DNA of 64,000 nucleotides, from contig NZ_BLID01000001.1 in NCBI RefSeq assembly GCF_009811315.1, forward strand, positions 62,001 to 126,000. Reading direction: 5' to 3'. Shown here one piece after another: positions 8,795 through 18,137 of this stretch (position 1 is its first letter; each line of letters starts with the position of its first letter). The stretch comes from Vibrio atypicus. Lineage in GTDB: Bacteria > Pseudomonadota > Gammaproteobacteria > Enterobacterales > Vibrionaceae. A model generated the notes under the pieces. That model had not been told where the DNA came from and did not search any database. It saw only the letters and a list, made by a program, of their open reading frames with translations. The translations under genes and the position numbers were made by a program.

Positions 8795-11674
8795 ATGAGA
8801 AAACGCCGCTATTCGCTCAGTATTCACATCACGAGTTTATTTTTGATTCTGACTACTTTAGTCGGAGCTGTCTTAATTGCGATCAGCTACCAACATGCAC
8901 AAGAATTGCTTTCTGGTAGTGCCAAAGAATTAAGCAGGGAAAACAGTCGTCAACTGGAATCAACCTTTCAATTGAAAACAGGCCCCATCTTTACGACGCT
9001 AGATTTTATGGCATTAAGCCGAATAGTTGAAAAGAACATTAACCCTTATAAAGATACTCGATTTCTTACCTCACTCAATCTGATATTTGAACGAAATCCT
9101 GGTCTTGTTGCGCTCTACTATGCGAATGAAAAAGGCGACTTAACACTCTTTAGAGCACTCCGTTCAAATAGTGTTCGAGAACAATTTGGTGCGCCACCTA
9201 AAGCAACCTTAATGGTCAATCGAACCAAAGTCAGTGGCACCAATGCTTTCTACTTTCTAGATGGGAGTTACAAGCTGCTCAAGCAAAAAACAACACGAGA
9301 TAATAAGTTTGACCCCCGGACGAGGCCTTGGTTTAAAAACGCTGACAAAGATGGCGAGATACGCTTAACCAACCCTTACTTCTTTTACTTTTTAAAAACC
9401 AACGGCATTACCCTAGCTCGAAGAACCCCAAACGGGAATTCCGTGGTTGGCGCGGACTTCACCCTAAACTCCCTCTCAGAACAAATCAGTCAACTTGGTT
9501 ACTCGGACTCTAGTCGCCTGATACTGTTTGACAATCAGTTCCATGTATTAGCGCAGCATCAATCAGAGATCAAACTTGATGATGATATCAGCGCTGTAAG
9601 GGATAAACTCGAGGGGAGTATTTTTGCATCTGTCTTGGACCGTGTATCCAGTCAAATCTTGTATGAACAGGCATCCCAAGATAATACAAATTGGTCCATC
9701 ACTTTAACGCCGGTGAGCCTAAACAAACACACGCGCATTCTTCTCGCCGAAGCAACACCACAAGAAGATTTATTGCAAAACCTGCTCAGTATGCGAAATA
9801 AGCAAGTCCAAGTCGCCTTCTCATTATTAGCCGTGAGTTTCCTAGTGGTGTGGTTCGTCGCCAAACGACTGGCAAACCCTCTTCAAGCGCTCATGCAGCA
9901 AACCGATAGTATTGCTCGTTTTGATTTCAAGAAGACTCGTTATTCTCGAAGCGTCATAAAAGAAGTCGCCAATCTCACGACCTCAATTGAATTAATGGAA
10001 CATACGTTGCACGATTTACTTCGTTTGCTACGTGAGACAGCCAGTAACCAAGACTTCAATGTGTTGGCAAAAACCGTGACTCATCAGAGCTATTTGGTCA
10101 CTCGAGCAGAAACCATCGTTCTCTATACCAAGGACTCTGCGGATGGCGAATATGAAACCGCCGCCAACCACGCCATCATTCCGTTTAAAATTGATATCAA
10201 TGAATTTCTACAATCAACAGCATGGATTCAAAAAGACTTAGCTCAAGGTGAAGTGTTGCATTTCAATCGTGAAGACAACAGCGTCGCCAATTATAAAGAC
10301 ACCCTTTACAACTCAGACATTTACTTGTTTCCACTGCTTAACCGAAGTAGTGAATTAGTTGGAATTTTATTACTCGGATATGAGCGAGCCATTACTCAAG
10401 AGCAAAGTGACAAACACGCTTTCTTAAAAGAACTTTTGAGCTTTGCAGAACTTGCGAAAGAAAACATCGACAAGATTCGACAACAAAAAGAGATGCTAAA
10501 CGCGTTTGTCGAACTGATTGCATCCGCCATTGATACCAAATCCCCTTACACCGGTAGCCATTGCCAGCGCGTACCTGCACTCTCCAAAATGCTCACTGAA
10601 GCTGCTGACAAAGACAAGATCCACTTTGCCACCTTTACTATGAATGATGCAGAGCGAGAGGCGCTCCACCTCGCATCTTGGTTGCATGACTGCGGCAAAG
10701 TGACTACCCCTGAGTATGTAATCGATAAAGCGACCAAATTAGAAACAATTTACGACCGTATTCATGAAGTTCGAATGCGCTTCGAGTTATTAAAAGCCCA
10801 AGCTGAGATTAATTACTGGCAACAGTTAGCGAGTGGGGAAAAAGACCGAGAAACACTCAAGCAAGAGCTCGCGAGCAAACAACACCAATTAGACGATGAC
10901 TTTGCCTTTGTCGCTGAGTGTAACATTGGTAGCGAACTCATGAATCAAGCAGCCATCGACAGATTACACACCATAAGCCAACAGCAATGGAAGCGAACGC
11001 TAGACGATCAGCTAGGAGTCTCTTGGGTAGAAAAAACGCGTGCAGAACCGTCCCCGAGCCTACCTGTTATGGAAAACTTACTGTGTGACAAAGCCGTGCA
11101 TAAAATTCATTGGCCTCAAGGCGTCAACCCTAAAGATGTTTGGCAAGAGGATTTTGTCTTATCACCTGGAGAGCTAAAGTACAATCGCGGTGAGCTGTAT
11201 AACCTATCCATTCAACGTGGAACCTTGAATGATGAAGAGCGTTTCATCATCAACGACCACATTATCCAAACCATAACCATGCTCAACAGACTTCCCTACC
11301 CCGAACATTTGAAAGAAGTGCCAGAAATAGCCTGCGGCCACCACGAGCGAATGGATGGACAAGGTTATCCTAAAGGTCTAGCAGAACATGAATTGTCCAT
11401 TCCCGCGCGAGTGATGGCCATCGCTGATGTATTTGAAGCATTAACCTCTAGCGATCGCCCCTATAAGAAAGCGAAGACACTGTCTGAATCCATCGAAATA
11501 ATGACCGACATGGCCGTCACTGGGCATATCGACCCTAAACTCTACCTGCTATTTTTAGAACAAGAATTAGATCAAAGCTACGCGGAACAGTTTTTAAGCG
11601 AGGAACAGATAACCCACTATGACCGTGAAGCCCACATCTATAAAATGAAAGAGTATATTAAAGCAAGATTCTAA
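8795..11674 (+). CDS. Membrane HD-GYP sensor phosphodiesterase (Cache-HAMP-GAF-like-HD-GYP)
   Basis: 959 residues. TM1 at about 11-31, a periplasmic Cache-type domain (about 35-325), TM2 at about 337-356, a HAMP-like linker (KRLANPLQALMQQTDSIARF), a GAF-like segment (about 420-560) and the HD-GYP domain (about 568-930). Catalytic signatures are WLHDCGKVTTPEYV (near 630) and CGHHERMDGQGYPKGL (near 847), where GYP marks a cyclic-dinucleotide phosphodiesterase. The HD and HHE motifs are about 215 residues apart because of a helical, charged insertion. It probably hydrolyses c-di-GMP (or cGAMP) in response to a periplasmic ligand. Confidence 0.93.
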   Translation: MRKRRYSLSIHITSLFLILTTLVGAVLIAISYQHAQELLSGSAKELSRENSRQLESTFQLKTGPIFTTLDFMALSRIVEKNINPYKDTRFLTSLNLIFERNPGLVALYYANEKGDLTLFRALRSNSVREQFGAPPKATLMVNRTKVSGTNAFYFLDGSYKLLKQKTTRDNKFDPRTRPWFKNADKDGEIRLTNPYFFYFLKTNGITLARRTPNGNSVVGADFTLNSLSEQISQLGYSDSSRLILFDNQFHVLAQHQSEIKLDDDISAVRDKLEGSIFASVLDRVSSQILYEQASQDNTNWSITLTPVSLNKHTRILLAEATPQEDLLQNLLSMRNKQVQVAFSLLAVSFLVVWFVAKRLANPLQALMQQTDSIARFDFKKTRYSRSVIKEVANLTTSIELMEHTLHDLLRLLRETASNQDFNVLAKTVTHQSYLVTRAETIVLYTKDSADGEYETAANHAIIPFKIDINEFLQSTAWIQKDLAQGEVLHFNREDNSVANYKDTLYNSDIYLFPLLNRSSELVGILLLGYERAITQEQSDKHAFLKELLSFAELAKENIDKIRQQKEMLNAFVELIASAIDTKSPYTGSHCQRVPALSKMLTEAADKDKIHFATFTMNDAEREALHLASWLHDCGKVTTPEYVIDKATKLETIYDRIHEVRMRFELLKAQAEINYWQQLASGEKDRETLKQELASKQHQLDDDFAFVAECNIGSELMNQAAIDRLHTISQQQWKRTLDDQLGVSWVEKTRAEPSPSLPVMENLLCDKAVHKIHWPQGVNPKDVWQEDFVLSPGELKYNRGELYNLSIQRGTLNDEERFIINDHIIQTITMLNRLPYPEHLKEVPEIACGHHERMDGQGYPKGLAEHELSIPARVMAIADVFEALTSSDRPYKKAKTLSESIEIMTDMAVTGHIDPKLYLLFLEQELDQSYAEQFLSEEQITHYDREAHIYKMKEYIKARF

Positions 11675-12036
11675 GACTCGGCGTCAAACCATCATTAGTG
11701 CAAAAGCTCCATTTGGTAACATTAAACCAACATTTCACCTTACGTTGAAAATCAAAAACTTAGCCAAAAACAAGTCATTATTTAATCGATTGCTTCAGCA
11801 AAGGTTGATGTATGTCAAAGACTCATAGACAATACGCTGCCGAATAGAGATTTATCTCTGAACCTGTATGTGTATGGTTGCACTCGGTTTGCACCCATTT
11901 ATCTATTTTTGGTTTTACCTATCAAAGCTATAGGTAGTATCGATTATAAATATGGTGGTGTCACTGATAGGTTTGGCAGCACATAAGCGGCCTCTTAGCG
12001 GGCACAGAATAACTACCTCGTTTTTAAGGGAAGATG
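11675..12036 (+). other. Noncoding region ahead of zwf with several short repeats
   Basis: No gene seen. It holds the palindrome AGAGAT-TT-ATCTCT (11846-11859), a direct repeat of TTGCAC at 11878 and 11889 (11 bp apart), and an inverted pair ACCTATC/GATAGGT with an extra ATAGGT between them. It should contain the zwf promoter; a HexR-type box (TGTAATTAAATTACA-like) was looked for and not seen. Confidence 0.4.
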
Positions 12037-13539
12037 ATGGTAATACCAGAAAACAGCAGCATCGTTATTTTTGGTGCTTCGGGCGACTTAACGTACCGTA
12101 AGTTGATCCCAGCTTTATATCACCTTTACTCAAACAAGCAGCTTCCGCAAAACTTTGCCATTCTTGGTGTAAGTCGCACAGAATACAGCGATGAGTCTTA
12201 CCGTGAAAAGCTTAAGCGCTCTCTTCAAGAAATGGAGAAGACTGAGCCAGCAACATTAGATGCTTTTATTAATCATCTGCATTACCAAGCCATCAACACC
12301 TCTGATACCGCAGATTACAGCAAGCTTACCGCTCGTCTCGATCAACTTGCTGACCAGTATCAATTCGAACAACGCAATACCCTATTCTACCTTGCAACAC
12401 CACCAAGCCTTTACAGCGTGATTCCTGCAAGCCTTGCAGCACACGGCCTGAATAATGAAGACGATGGCTGGAAACGACTGATCATTGAAAAGCCGTTTGG
12501 TTACGATTTGGCGTCCGCACGCACATTGGATAAAGAAATCCACGAGCACTTCCAAGAACACCAAATCTACCGCATCGACCACTATTTGGGTAAAGAGACG
12601 GTTCAAAACTTATTGGTTTTCCGCTTCTCAAACGCGATGTTCGAACCACTTTGGAACCGCAACTTCATCGATTACGTTGAAATCACTGGGGCTGAATTCC
12701 TTGGTGTTGAAGAGCGCGGTGGTTACTACGATGGTTCTGGCGCGGTTCGAGACATGTTCCAAAACCACCTACTGCAAGTTCTTGCGATGGTTGGTATGGA
12801 GCCACCTGCGCAAATCAACGCTGATTCAATGCGTGACGAAGTGGTAAAAGTACTTCAGTGCCTTAAGCCGCTTGAAGAAGATGACCTACGCAATAACCTT
12901 GTGCTAGGCCAATACACAGAATCTGACGTTCGTGGCGAGTTTCTTCCTAGCTACCGTGATGAACACGGCGTTGCCGAAGATTCACGTACAGAAACATACG
13001 TTGGCTTAAAAGCGTACATCAATAACTGGCGTTGGAATGGTGTTCCATTCTATGTGCGTACTGGTAAGCGTTTACCGACTCGCGTGACAGAAGTCGTCAT
13101 TCACTTCAAACAAACGCCTCACCCTGTTTTTGGGCAAAATGCACCAGAAAACAAGTTAATCATTCGAATTCAGCCAGACGAAGGCATTCAGATGAGCTTT
13201 GGCCTAAAAGAGCCAGGAGCAGGTTTTGTTGCAAAAGAAGTGAAAATGAACTTCCATTACGCGTCATTGCAAGAGACTCAAATGCTGACGGCATACGAGC
13301 GTCTGCTTCTTGATGCCCTTAATGGCGACGCGACACTCTTTGCTCGCAGTGATGCCGTAGAAGCGTGTTGGAAATACGTTCAACCTATTCTCGATTTCAA
13401 ACAAGATCCTCAAGCGCTATTTGGCTACGCTTGTGGCACCTGGGGACCTAAAGAAGCGAATGACCTTCTTGAGCGTGATAACCGCGCATGGCGATTCCCT
13501 TGTAAAAACCTAACAGATACGGATTACTGCGAATTATGA
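12037..13539 (+). CDS. zwf: Glucose-6-phosphate 1-dehydrogenase
   Basis: 500 residues from the second of two adjacent ATGs, which GGGA precedes at a good distance; the first ATG is too close. The N-terminus has the NADP-binding [15 protein letters not shown] and the middle the active-site signature [15 protein letters not shown]. It oxidises glucose-6-phosphate to 6-phosphogluconolactone and makes NADPH, the entry to the oxidative pentose phosphate pathway. First gene of zwf-pgl-gnd; the stop overlaps the pgl start by 4 bases (ATGA). Confidence 0.98.
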   Translation: MVIPENSSIVIFGASGDLTYRKLIPALYHLYSNKQLPQNFAILGVSRTEYSDESYREKLKRSLQEMEKTEPATLDAFINHLHYQAINTSDTADYSKLTARLDQLADQYQFEQRNTLFYLATPPSLYSVIPASLAAHGLNNEDDGWKRLIIEKPFGYDLASARTLDKEIHEHFQEHQIYRIDHYLGKETVQNLLVFRFSNAMFEPLWNRNFIDYVEITGAEFLGVEERGGYYDGSGAVRDMFQNHLLQVLAMVGMEPPAQINADSMRDEVVKVLQCLKPLEEDDLRNNLVLGQYTESDVRGEFLPSYRDEHGVAEDSRTETYVGLKAYINNWRWNGVPFYVRTGKRLPTRVTEVVIHFKQTPHPVFGQNAPENKLIIRIQPDEGIQMSFGLKEPGAGFVAKEVKMNFHYASLQETQMLTAYERLLLDALNGDATLFARSDAVEACWKYVQPILDFKQDPQALFGYACGTWGPKEANDLLERDNRAWRFPCKNLTDTDYCEL

Positions 13540-14252
13540 TCAATCATAAGATTTTCCAAACCGCTGAGCAGGTTGTTGAAAGCCTAGCAAATGATATGAA
13601 AGCGTTCAGCGAGCTTAAACGCCCTGTGCATATCTCACTGTCTGGCGGTAGCACACCTAAGATGCTGTTTAAGCTACTTGCGAAGGCACCATACGCAGAA
13701 GGCATTCAGTGGAACAACCTACACTTCTGGTGGGGTGACGAGCGCTGTGTGGCACCTGATGATGCAGAGAGCAACTACGGTGAAGCAAATGCACTACTGT
13801 TCAGCCAAGTGAACCTGCCAGCAGAGAACATTCACCGTATTCGTGGTGAAGATGAGCCAGCAGTTGAAGCGAAACGCTTCGCAGAAGAAATGGCAGCAGT
13901 GATCCCTTGTGAAAATGGCACACCAGTATTCGACTGGATCCTGCTAGGTGTTGGCGCAGATGGCCACACAGCATCGCTATTCCCAGGTCAAACCGACTAT
14001 CAAGATGAGAACCTATCTGTACTAGCCACTCATCCTGAATCAGGCCAAATCCGCGTTTCTAAAACAGCAAAAGTATTAGAAGCCGCAAAACGAATCAGCT
14101 ACCTCGTACTTGGTGCGGGCAAGGTAGAAATCGTAAACGAAATTCATACTACTCCAGCTAGCGACCTGCCTTATCCGGCAGCAAAAATCCAGTCTACAAC
14201 TGGTGAAACGGAGTGGTACTTAGATTCAGACGCAGCAGCAAAAATCGCGTAA
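13536..14252 (+). CDS. pgl: 6-phosphogluconolactonase (DevB type)
   Basis: 238 residues. Family motifs: [18 protein letters not shown] near the N-terminus, [20 protein letters not shown] and [17 protein letters not shown], all typical of the sugar-phosphate isomerase-fold lactonases. It hydrolyses 6-phosphogluconolactone to 6-phosphogluconate between the Zwf and Gnd steps. It overlaps zwf by 4 bases and is 34 bases from gnd. Confidence 0.97.
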   Translation: MINHKIFQTAEQVVESLANDMKAFSELKRPVHISLSGGSTPKMLFKLLAKAPYAEGIQWNNLHFWWGDERCVAPDDAESNYGEANALLFSQVNLPAENIHRIRGEDEPAVEAKRFAEEMAAVIPCENGTPVFDWILLGVGADGHTASLFPGQTDYQDENLSVLATHPESGQIRVSKTAKVLEAAKRISYLVLGAGKVEIVNEIHTTPASDLPYPAAKIQSTTGETEWYLDSDAAAKIA

Positions 14253-14286
14253 TGCGAGCGTCCATTTAGAAAATTGGAGAGAAACA

Positions 14287-15735
14287 ATGAAAGGTGATAT
14301 CGGTGTAATTGGCCTAGCAGTAATGGGTCAAAACCTTATCCTAAACATGAACGATCACGGTTTTAAAGTGGTTGCTCACAACCGTACTGCTGCGAAAGTA
14401 GACGAGTTTCTAGAAGGCCCAGCGAAAGGTACAAACATCGTCGGTGCTTACTCTCTAGAAGAACTGGTTGAGAAGCTAGAAGCGCCACGTAAAGTGATGC
14501 TAATGGTTCGTGCTGGTGAAGTTGTTGATAAATTCATCGAAGCACTAACGCCACTTCTAGATAAAGGTGACATCATCATCGATGGTGGTAACACTAACTA
14601 CCCTGACACTAACCGTCGCGTTGCTGCACTACGTGAGAAAGGCATTCACTTCATTGGTACTGGCGTATCTGGTGGTGAAGAAGGCGCTCGTTTCGGCCCT
14701 TCAATCATGCCTGGTGGCTCTGCTGAAGCTTGGGAAGCGGTTAAGCCTATCTTCCAAGGCATCTCTGCAAAAACTGACGCTGGCGAGCCATGTTGTGACT
14801 GGGTTGGTAACGATGGTGCTGGTCACTTCGTTAAAATGGTACACAACGGCATCGAATACGGTGACATGCAGCTGATCACAGAAGCTTACCAGTTCATGAA
14901 AGATGGTCTAGGTATGTCTGCAGACGAGATGCAAGCAGTATTCGCTGACTGGAACAAGACTGAACTAGACAGCTACCTAGTAGAGATCACTGCTGACATC
15001 CTTGGCTACAAAGATGAAGATGGCGAGCCACTAGTAGAGAAAATCCTAGACACTGCTGGCCAAAAAGGCACAGGTAAATGGACAGGTATTAACGCACTAG
15101 ACCTAGGTATTCCACTAACGCTTATCTCTGAGTCGGTATTCTCTCGTTGTCTATCAGCGCTTAAAGACCAGCGTGTTGAAGCTGAGTCTCTATTCGGCAA
15201 GACAATCACACCAGTTGAAGGCGACAAGCAAGAGTGGGTTGATGCACTTCGTCAAGCTCTACTAGCTTCTAAGATCATCTCTTACGCTCAAGGCTTCATG
15301 CTAATGCGCGAAGCATCAAACGAAAACGGCTGGGACCTAAACTACGGTAACGTTGCGCTAATGTGGCGTGGTGGCTGTATCATCCGCAGCGCATTCCTAG
15401 GTAACATCCGTGATGCGTACGAAGCGAACCCAGACATCGCATTCCTAGGTTCAGATGACTACTTCAAAGGCATTCTACAAAACAGCCTAGTAGCGTGGCG
15501 TAAAGTGGCGGCTAAATCGCTAGAGTCAGGTATCCCAATGCCTTGTACTATCTCGGCACTGTCATTCCTAGATGGCTACACAACTGCTCGCCTACCAGCT
15601 AACCTGCTGCAAGCTCAACGTGACTACTTCGGTGCTCACACTTATGAGCGTACTGACCGTCCACGTGGTGAATTCTTCCACACGAACTGGACTGGTACAG
15701 GCGGCGATACAGCGTCTACGACTTACGACGTGTAA
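14287..15735 (+). CDS. gnd: 6-phosphogluconate dehydrogenase (decarboxylating)
   Basis: 482 residues. Begins with the NADP fold IGVIGLAVMGQNLILNMNDHG; IIDGGNTNYPDT, GTGVSGGEEGARFGPSIMPGG and KMVHNGIEYGDMQLI contain the substrate and catalytic Lys/Asn residues; the C-terminal GTGGDTASTTYDV tail is also typical. It decarboxylates 6-phosphogluconate to ribulose-5-phosphate and makes NADPH. Codon use is notably more biased toward preferred codons than in its neighbours, as expected for a highly expressed gene. GGAGA precedes the start; a strong terminator follows. Confidence 0.98.
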   Translation: MKGDIGVIGLAVMGQNLILNMNDHGFKVVAHNRTAAKVDEFLEGPAKGTNIVGAYSLEELVEKLEAPRKVMLMVRAGEVVDKFIEALTPLLDKGDIIIDGGNTNYPDTNRRVAALREKGIHFIGTGVSGGEEGARFGPSIMPGGSAEAWEAVKPIFQGISAKTDAGEPCCDWVGNDGAGHFVKMVHNGIEYGDMQLITEAYQFMKDGLGMSADEMQAVFADWNKTELDSYLVEITADILGYKDEDGEPLVEKILDTAGQKGTGKWTGINALDLGIPLTLISESVFSRCLSALKDQRVEAESLFGKTITPVEGDKQEWVDALRQALLASKIISYAQGFMLMREASNENGWDLNYGNVALMWRGGCIIRSAFLGNIRDAYEANPDIAFLGSDDYFKGILQNSLVAWRKVAAKSLESGIPMPCTISALSFLDGYTTARLPANLLQAQRDYFGAHTYERTDRPRGEFFHTNWTGTGGDTASTTYDV

Positions 15736-15806
15736 GAAAACACTTAAACGGATGAGTACGGTATTTTGTAATACCCTTAACTCATCCTATAATTAAGTTG
15801 CATATG

Positions 15807-15841
15807 GAGGATGCTTAGTTTATAAGCATCCTCTATTTTTT
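15807..15841 (+). terminator. Rho-independent terminator after gnd
   Basis: GAGGATGCTTA (15807-15817) pairs with TAAGCATCCTC (15823-15833), a perfect 11-bp stem with a 5-base loop, followed by TATTTTTT. Confidence 0.93.
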
Positions 15842-15933
15842 GAAACCTAAACAAGGAACCGTACACACCTGTGGCGGAAATCGGTGACACAACTAACCTG
15901 GATGGTTAAATAATCTTAATTGAGGTTCTTGAG

Positions 15934-16077
15934 ATGACTATTAATAAGTACTTTGTATTCGTTCCACAAGCTGAGGAACACAACACTTCAAAGGACAATA
16001 AAGTGGTAACAGAAAAGGAAACTCAACGTCAGGCTTTAGTAAAACAGGCGCAGCAACAAGGCGCACTAATCGGCTAG
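15934..16077 (+). CDS. 47-residue hypothetical protein
   Basis: A short frame with GAGG 8 bases before the ATG, flanked by its own terminators. The peptide begins MTINKYFVFVPQAEEHNTSK and ends in a glutamine-rich helix (RQALVKQAQQQGALIG). No signal peptide or membrane helix. I do not recognise it. Isolation between two terminators and a good RBS argue that it is a real one-gene unit; its size keeps confidence moderate. Confidence 0.5.
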   Translation: MTINKYFVFVPQAEEHNTSKDNKVVTEKETQRQALVKQAQQQGALIG

Positions 16078-16090
16078 GTTTCAATAAATG

Positions 16091-16119
16091 AAGGAGTGCA
16101 TCGCACTCCTTTACTTTTT
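16091..16119. terminator. Terminator after the 47-residue gene
   Basis: AAGGAGTGC (16091-16099) and GCACTCCTT (16103-16111) form a 9-bp stem with a 3-base loop, then TACTTTTT. It may also work leftward for the opposing acoR-like gene. Confidence 0.85.
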
Positions 16120-16128
16120 CAGTCTACC

Positions 16129-17892
16129 CTATCCCAAAATGCCAAGCTTTTTCAGTTTTCTATATATCGTATTTCGGCTCACCCCGAGTACTCGAGAAAC
16201 TTTACTGATATTGCCATCATGCTCTCGGTACACATCCATTAAGGTGCTATTGACCGCCGTTCTTAAATCCCGAGTCGGCTCCACAGAGTCGGAGTCAGCA
16301 ATACTTTGACGTAACAGCGGCTCAAGTAAGTGTTCTGGGATATGGTCCAGCTTTAACTCAGGCTCATCTCCAGCGATAAGTGAAGCGACTTTAAGTAAGT
16401 TATCGAGCTCTCTTAAATTACCCGGCCACGAGTGTTCAACGAATCTATTGAGCAGCGCCGTAGAAAGAACCTGAGATTCCTCACCATGCTTCTGATGAAT
16501 CGCAGCAAACAGTGCTTGCTTATCTTGGCGCTCTCGCAGTGCTGGCAGTTTAATCACCAGACCATTTAAGCGATAGTAGAGATCTTCACGGAACTGACCT
16601 TGCTTCACCAAGCTGGCTAAATCTTGATGAGTGGCAGCAATAATCTGGATATCCACTTGATGGGTTTGTGTTGAACCCACAGGCATCACGGTTTTATCTT
16701 GCAGCACAGTAAGAAGGCGACATTGAGCTTCAAGAGGCATTTCGCCAATCTCATCTAAAAAGAGAATACCTTTATCTGCTTGGCGAATTCTGCCCAAATA
16801 CCCTTTACTATTCGCGCCAGTAAAGGCCCCCGGAGCATAACCAAAGAGCTCTGATTCCAATAAATCTTTCGGCAAAGCACCACAATTAACCGTCACTAGC
16901 GGTTGCTTTTTACGATCGCTGTTTTGATGAAGCGCCTTAACAAACTCGCCCTTACCGACCCCTGTTTCACCGAGGATAAGTAAACTTATGTCCTTACCTA
17001 CCACACGATTAGCTTGTTGCCATGCTTGCTCAATAGAGTGATCGCCAAAATGCAGATCACATGAACTACTCACAACTTTTTTGCTATACGGCTTGCCAGT
17101 CAATGCGTGAGTTTTGAAGATAAAGCCTTCTCCGTGCTTGGCGTGCTTGATCACGTCATCGACGGACAGTCCAACTAAACCAGAATGAGGGATAAACTGA
17201 GAGGCCAACTGGTTGTGTGCAACGACCTTCCCGCCTTCATTGGCGATAATAATTCCCTGCCACCCCGTAGACAAAACGGAAGAATCTAATGCAAGATCGA
17301 TCTGCAACGCGCCTTCTGGGATTTGAGTTAATAATCGATTCTCTACTAGCTGCACCATGTTCTGTACTAACAACTGAACCATCACATCGTGTTTACTTTG
17401 CTCACTAGTGATATCTAAAATCCCGACTAGCTCTCCCGTTGGTCCAAACAAAGGGCTCGCGGAACAACTGATAAATCGATGGTGCTTAATATAATGTTGC
17501 TCACCTATCACGCTCACAGCACGCTTCTCATGCAGCGCAGTACCAATCGCGTTGGTTCCTTTAAGTCTCTCTAACCAGCATGACCCGGATCGTAACGCAA
17601 TCGAGGTCAAACGCTCACGAAATCTATCTTGCCCCCAACTGGCGAGGATCACACCTTCTGCATCAGTGAGAATTAATCGACTATCGCTACGAGCCAATAC
17701 CTGATTGAACAATGGCAAGGCGCACTCTTTGACGGCGTCAATGACAGGCTTCGATTCATAGCAACGCTGCTGCAGTATTGCACCACTAAGCACAATATCT
17801 TCCGGCTTTTTAACTTCTCTCAAGCCAGCATTGCTGCTTCTATCCCACGAAGAGCTTAACCAATCGCCTTGTTGAAAACTTTGTATTTCCAT
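16129..17892 (-). CDS. Sigma-54-dependent activator, AcoR-like
   Basis: 587 residues from the ATG at 17892 (GGA 6 bases upstream); a GTG at 17937 would add 15 residues but runs through inverted repeats that look like operators. Order: N-terminal GAF-like sensor (about 60-200), PAS-like segment (220-290), AAA+ sigma-54 domain with Walker A LGETGVGKGEF and the sigma-54 loop GAFTGANSKG, then a Fis-type HTH (NISKVSRVLGVSRNTIYRKL). AcoR proteins activate acetoin or acetaldehyde catabolism; the divergent aldehyde dehydrogenase with a -24/-12 promoter is the likely target. Confidence 0.92.
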   Translation of the reverse strand: MEIQSFQQGDWLSSSWDRSSNAGLREVKKPEDIVLSGAILQQRCYESKPVIDAVKECALPLFNQVLARSDSRLILTDAEGVILASWGQDRFRERLTSIALRSGSCWLERLKGTNAIGTALHEKRAVSVIGEQHYIKHHRFISCSASPLFGPTGELVGILDITSEQSKHDVMVQLLVQNMVQLVENRLLTQIPEGALQIDLALDSSVLSTGWQGIIIANEGGKVVAHNQLASQFIPHSGLVGLSVDDVIKHAKHGEGFIFKTHALTGKPYSKKVVSSSCDLHFGDHSIEQAWQQANRVVGKDISLLILGETGVGKGEFVKALHQNSDRKKQPLVTVNCGALPKDLLESELFGYAPGAFTGANSKGYLGRIRQADKGILFLDEIGEMPLEAQCRLLTVLQDKTVMPVGSTQTHQVDIQIIAATHQDLASLVKQGQFREDLYYRLNGLVIKLPALRERQDKQALFAAIHQKHGEESQVLSTALLNRFVEHSWPGNLRELDNLLKVASLIAGDEPELKLDHIPEHLLEPLLRQSIADSDSVEPTRDLRTAVNSTLMDVYREHDGNISKVSRVLGVSRNTIYRKLKKLGILG

Positions 17893-17895
17893 ATC

Positions 17896-17936
17896 TGTTC
17901 CACTTTTGAACATTCCCAGTGTGTCATTTTGGAACA
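17896..17936. promoter_or_regulatory. Inverted repeats between acoR-like gene and aldehyde dehydrogenase (candidate activator sites)
   Basis: TGTTCCA (17896-17902) and TGGAACA (17930-17936) are perfect inverted copies. TGTTC-N7-GAACA (17896-17912) is a second, nested symmetric site. They sit about 110-150 bp upstream of the candidate sigma-54 promoter, the usual place for enhancer sites of sigma-54 activators. Binding by the adjacent regulator is inferred. Confidence 0.5.
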
Positions 17937-18045
17937 CATGAACAATTTATTAACAATTCAAACAGTCCAGACAGTTACAAAGGCACACGGCACAAGCTTT
18001 GATTACTCTAGCGCCACAAAGAAAATACAACAAGTTTTTAACATC

Positions 18046-18060
18046 TGGTCTGTGATTTGC
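18046..18060 (+). promoter_or_regulatory. Candidate sigma-54 (-24/-12) promoter for the aldehyde dehydrogenase
   Basis: TGGTCTGTGATTTGC carries the invariant GG (18047-18048) and GC (18059-18060) exactly 10 bases apart and matches 8 of 11 defined positions of TGGCACG-N4-TTGC. Transcription would start near 18072, giving a leader of about 65 bases. A second look-alike near 17989 has GG-N10-GA and is poorer. Confidence 0.6.
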
Positions 18061-18137
18061 GTTATTCCGTTTGAAACAAAAATGCAGAACAACCAAGAAT
18101 GCTCTGCAATCAACGAGAAACGTATAAGGATATATTT

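Noticed and set aside
17987..18002. Alternative sigma-54 promoter for the aldehyde dehydrogenase
   Set aside because: GG-N10-GA lacks the invariant -12 GC; the site at 18046 is better.
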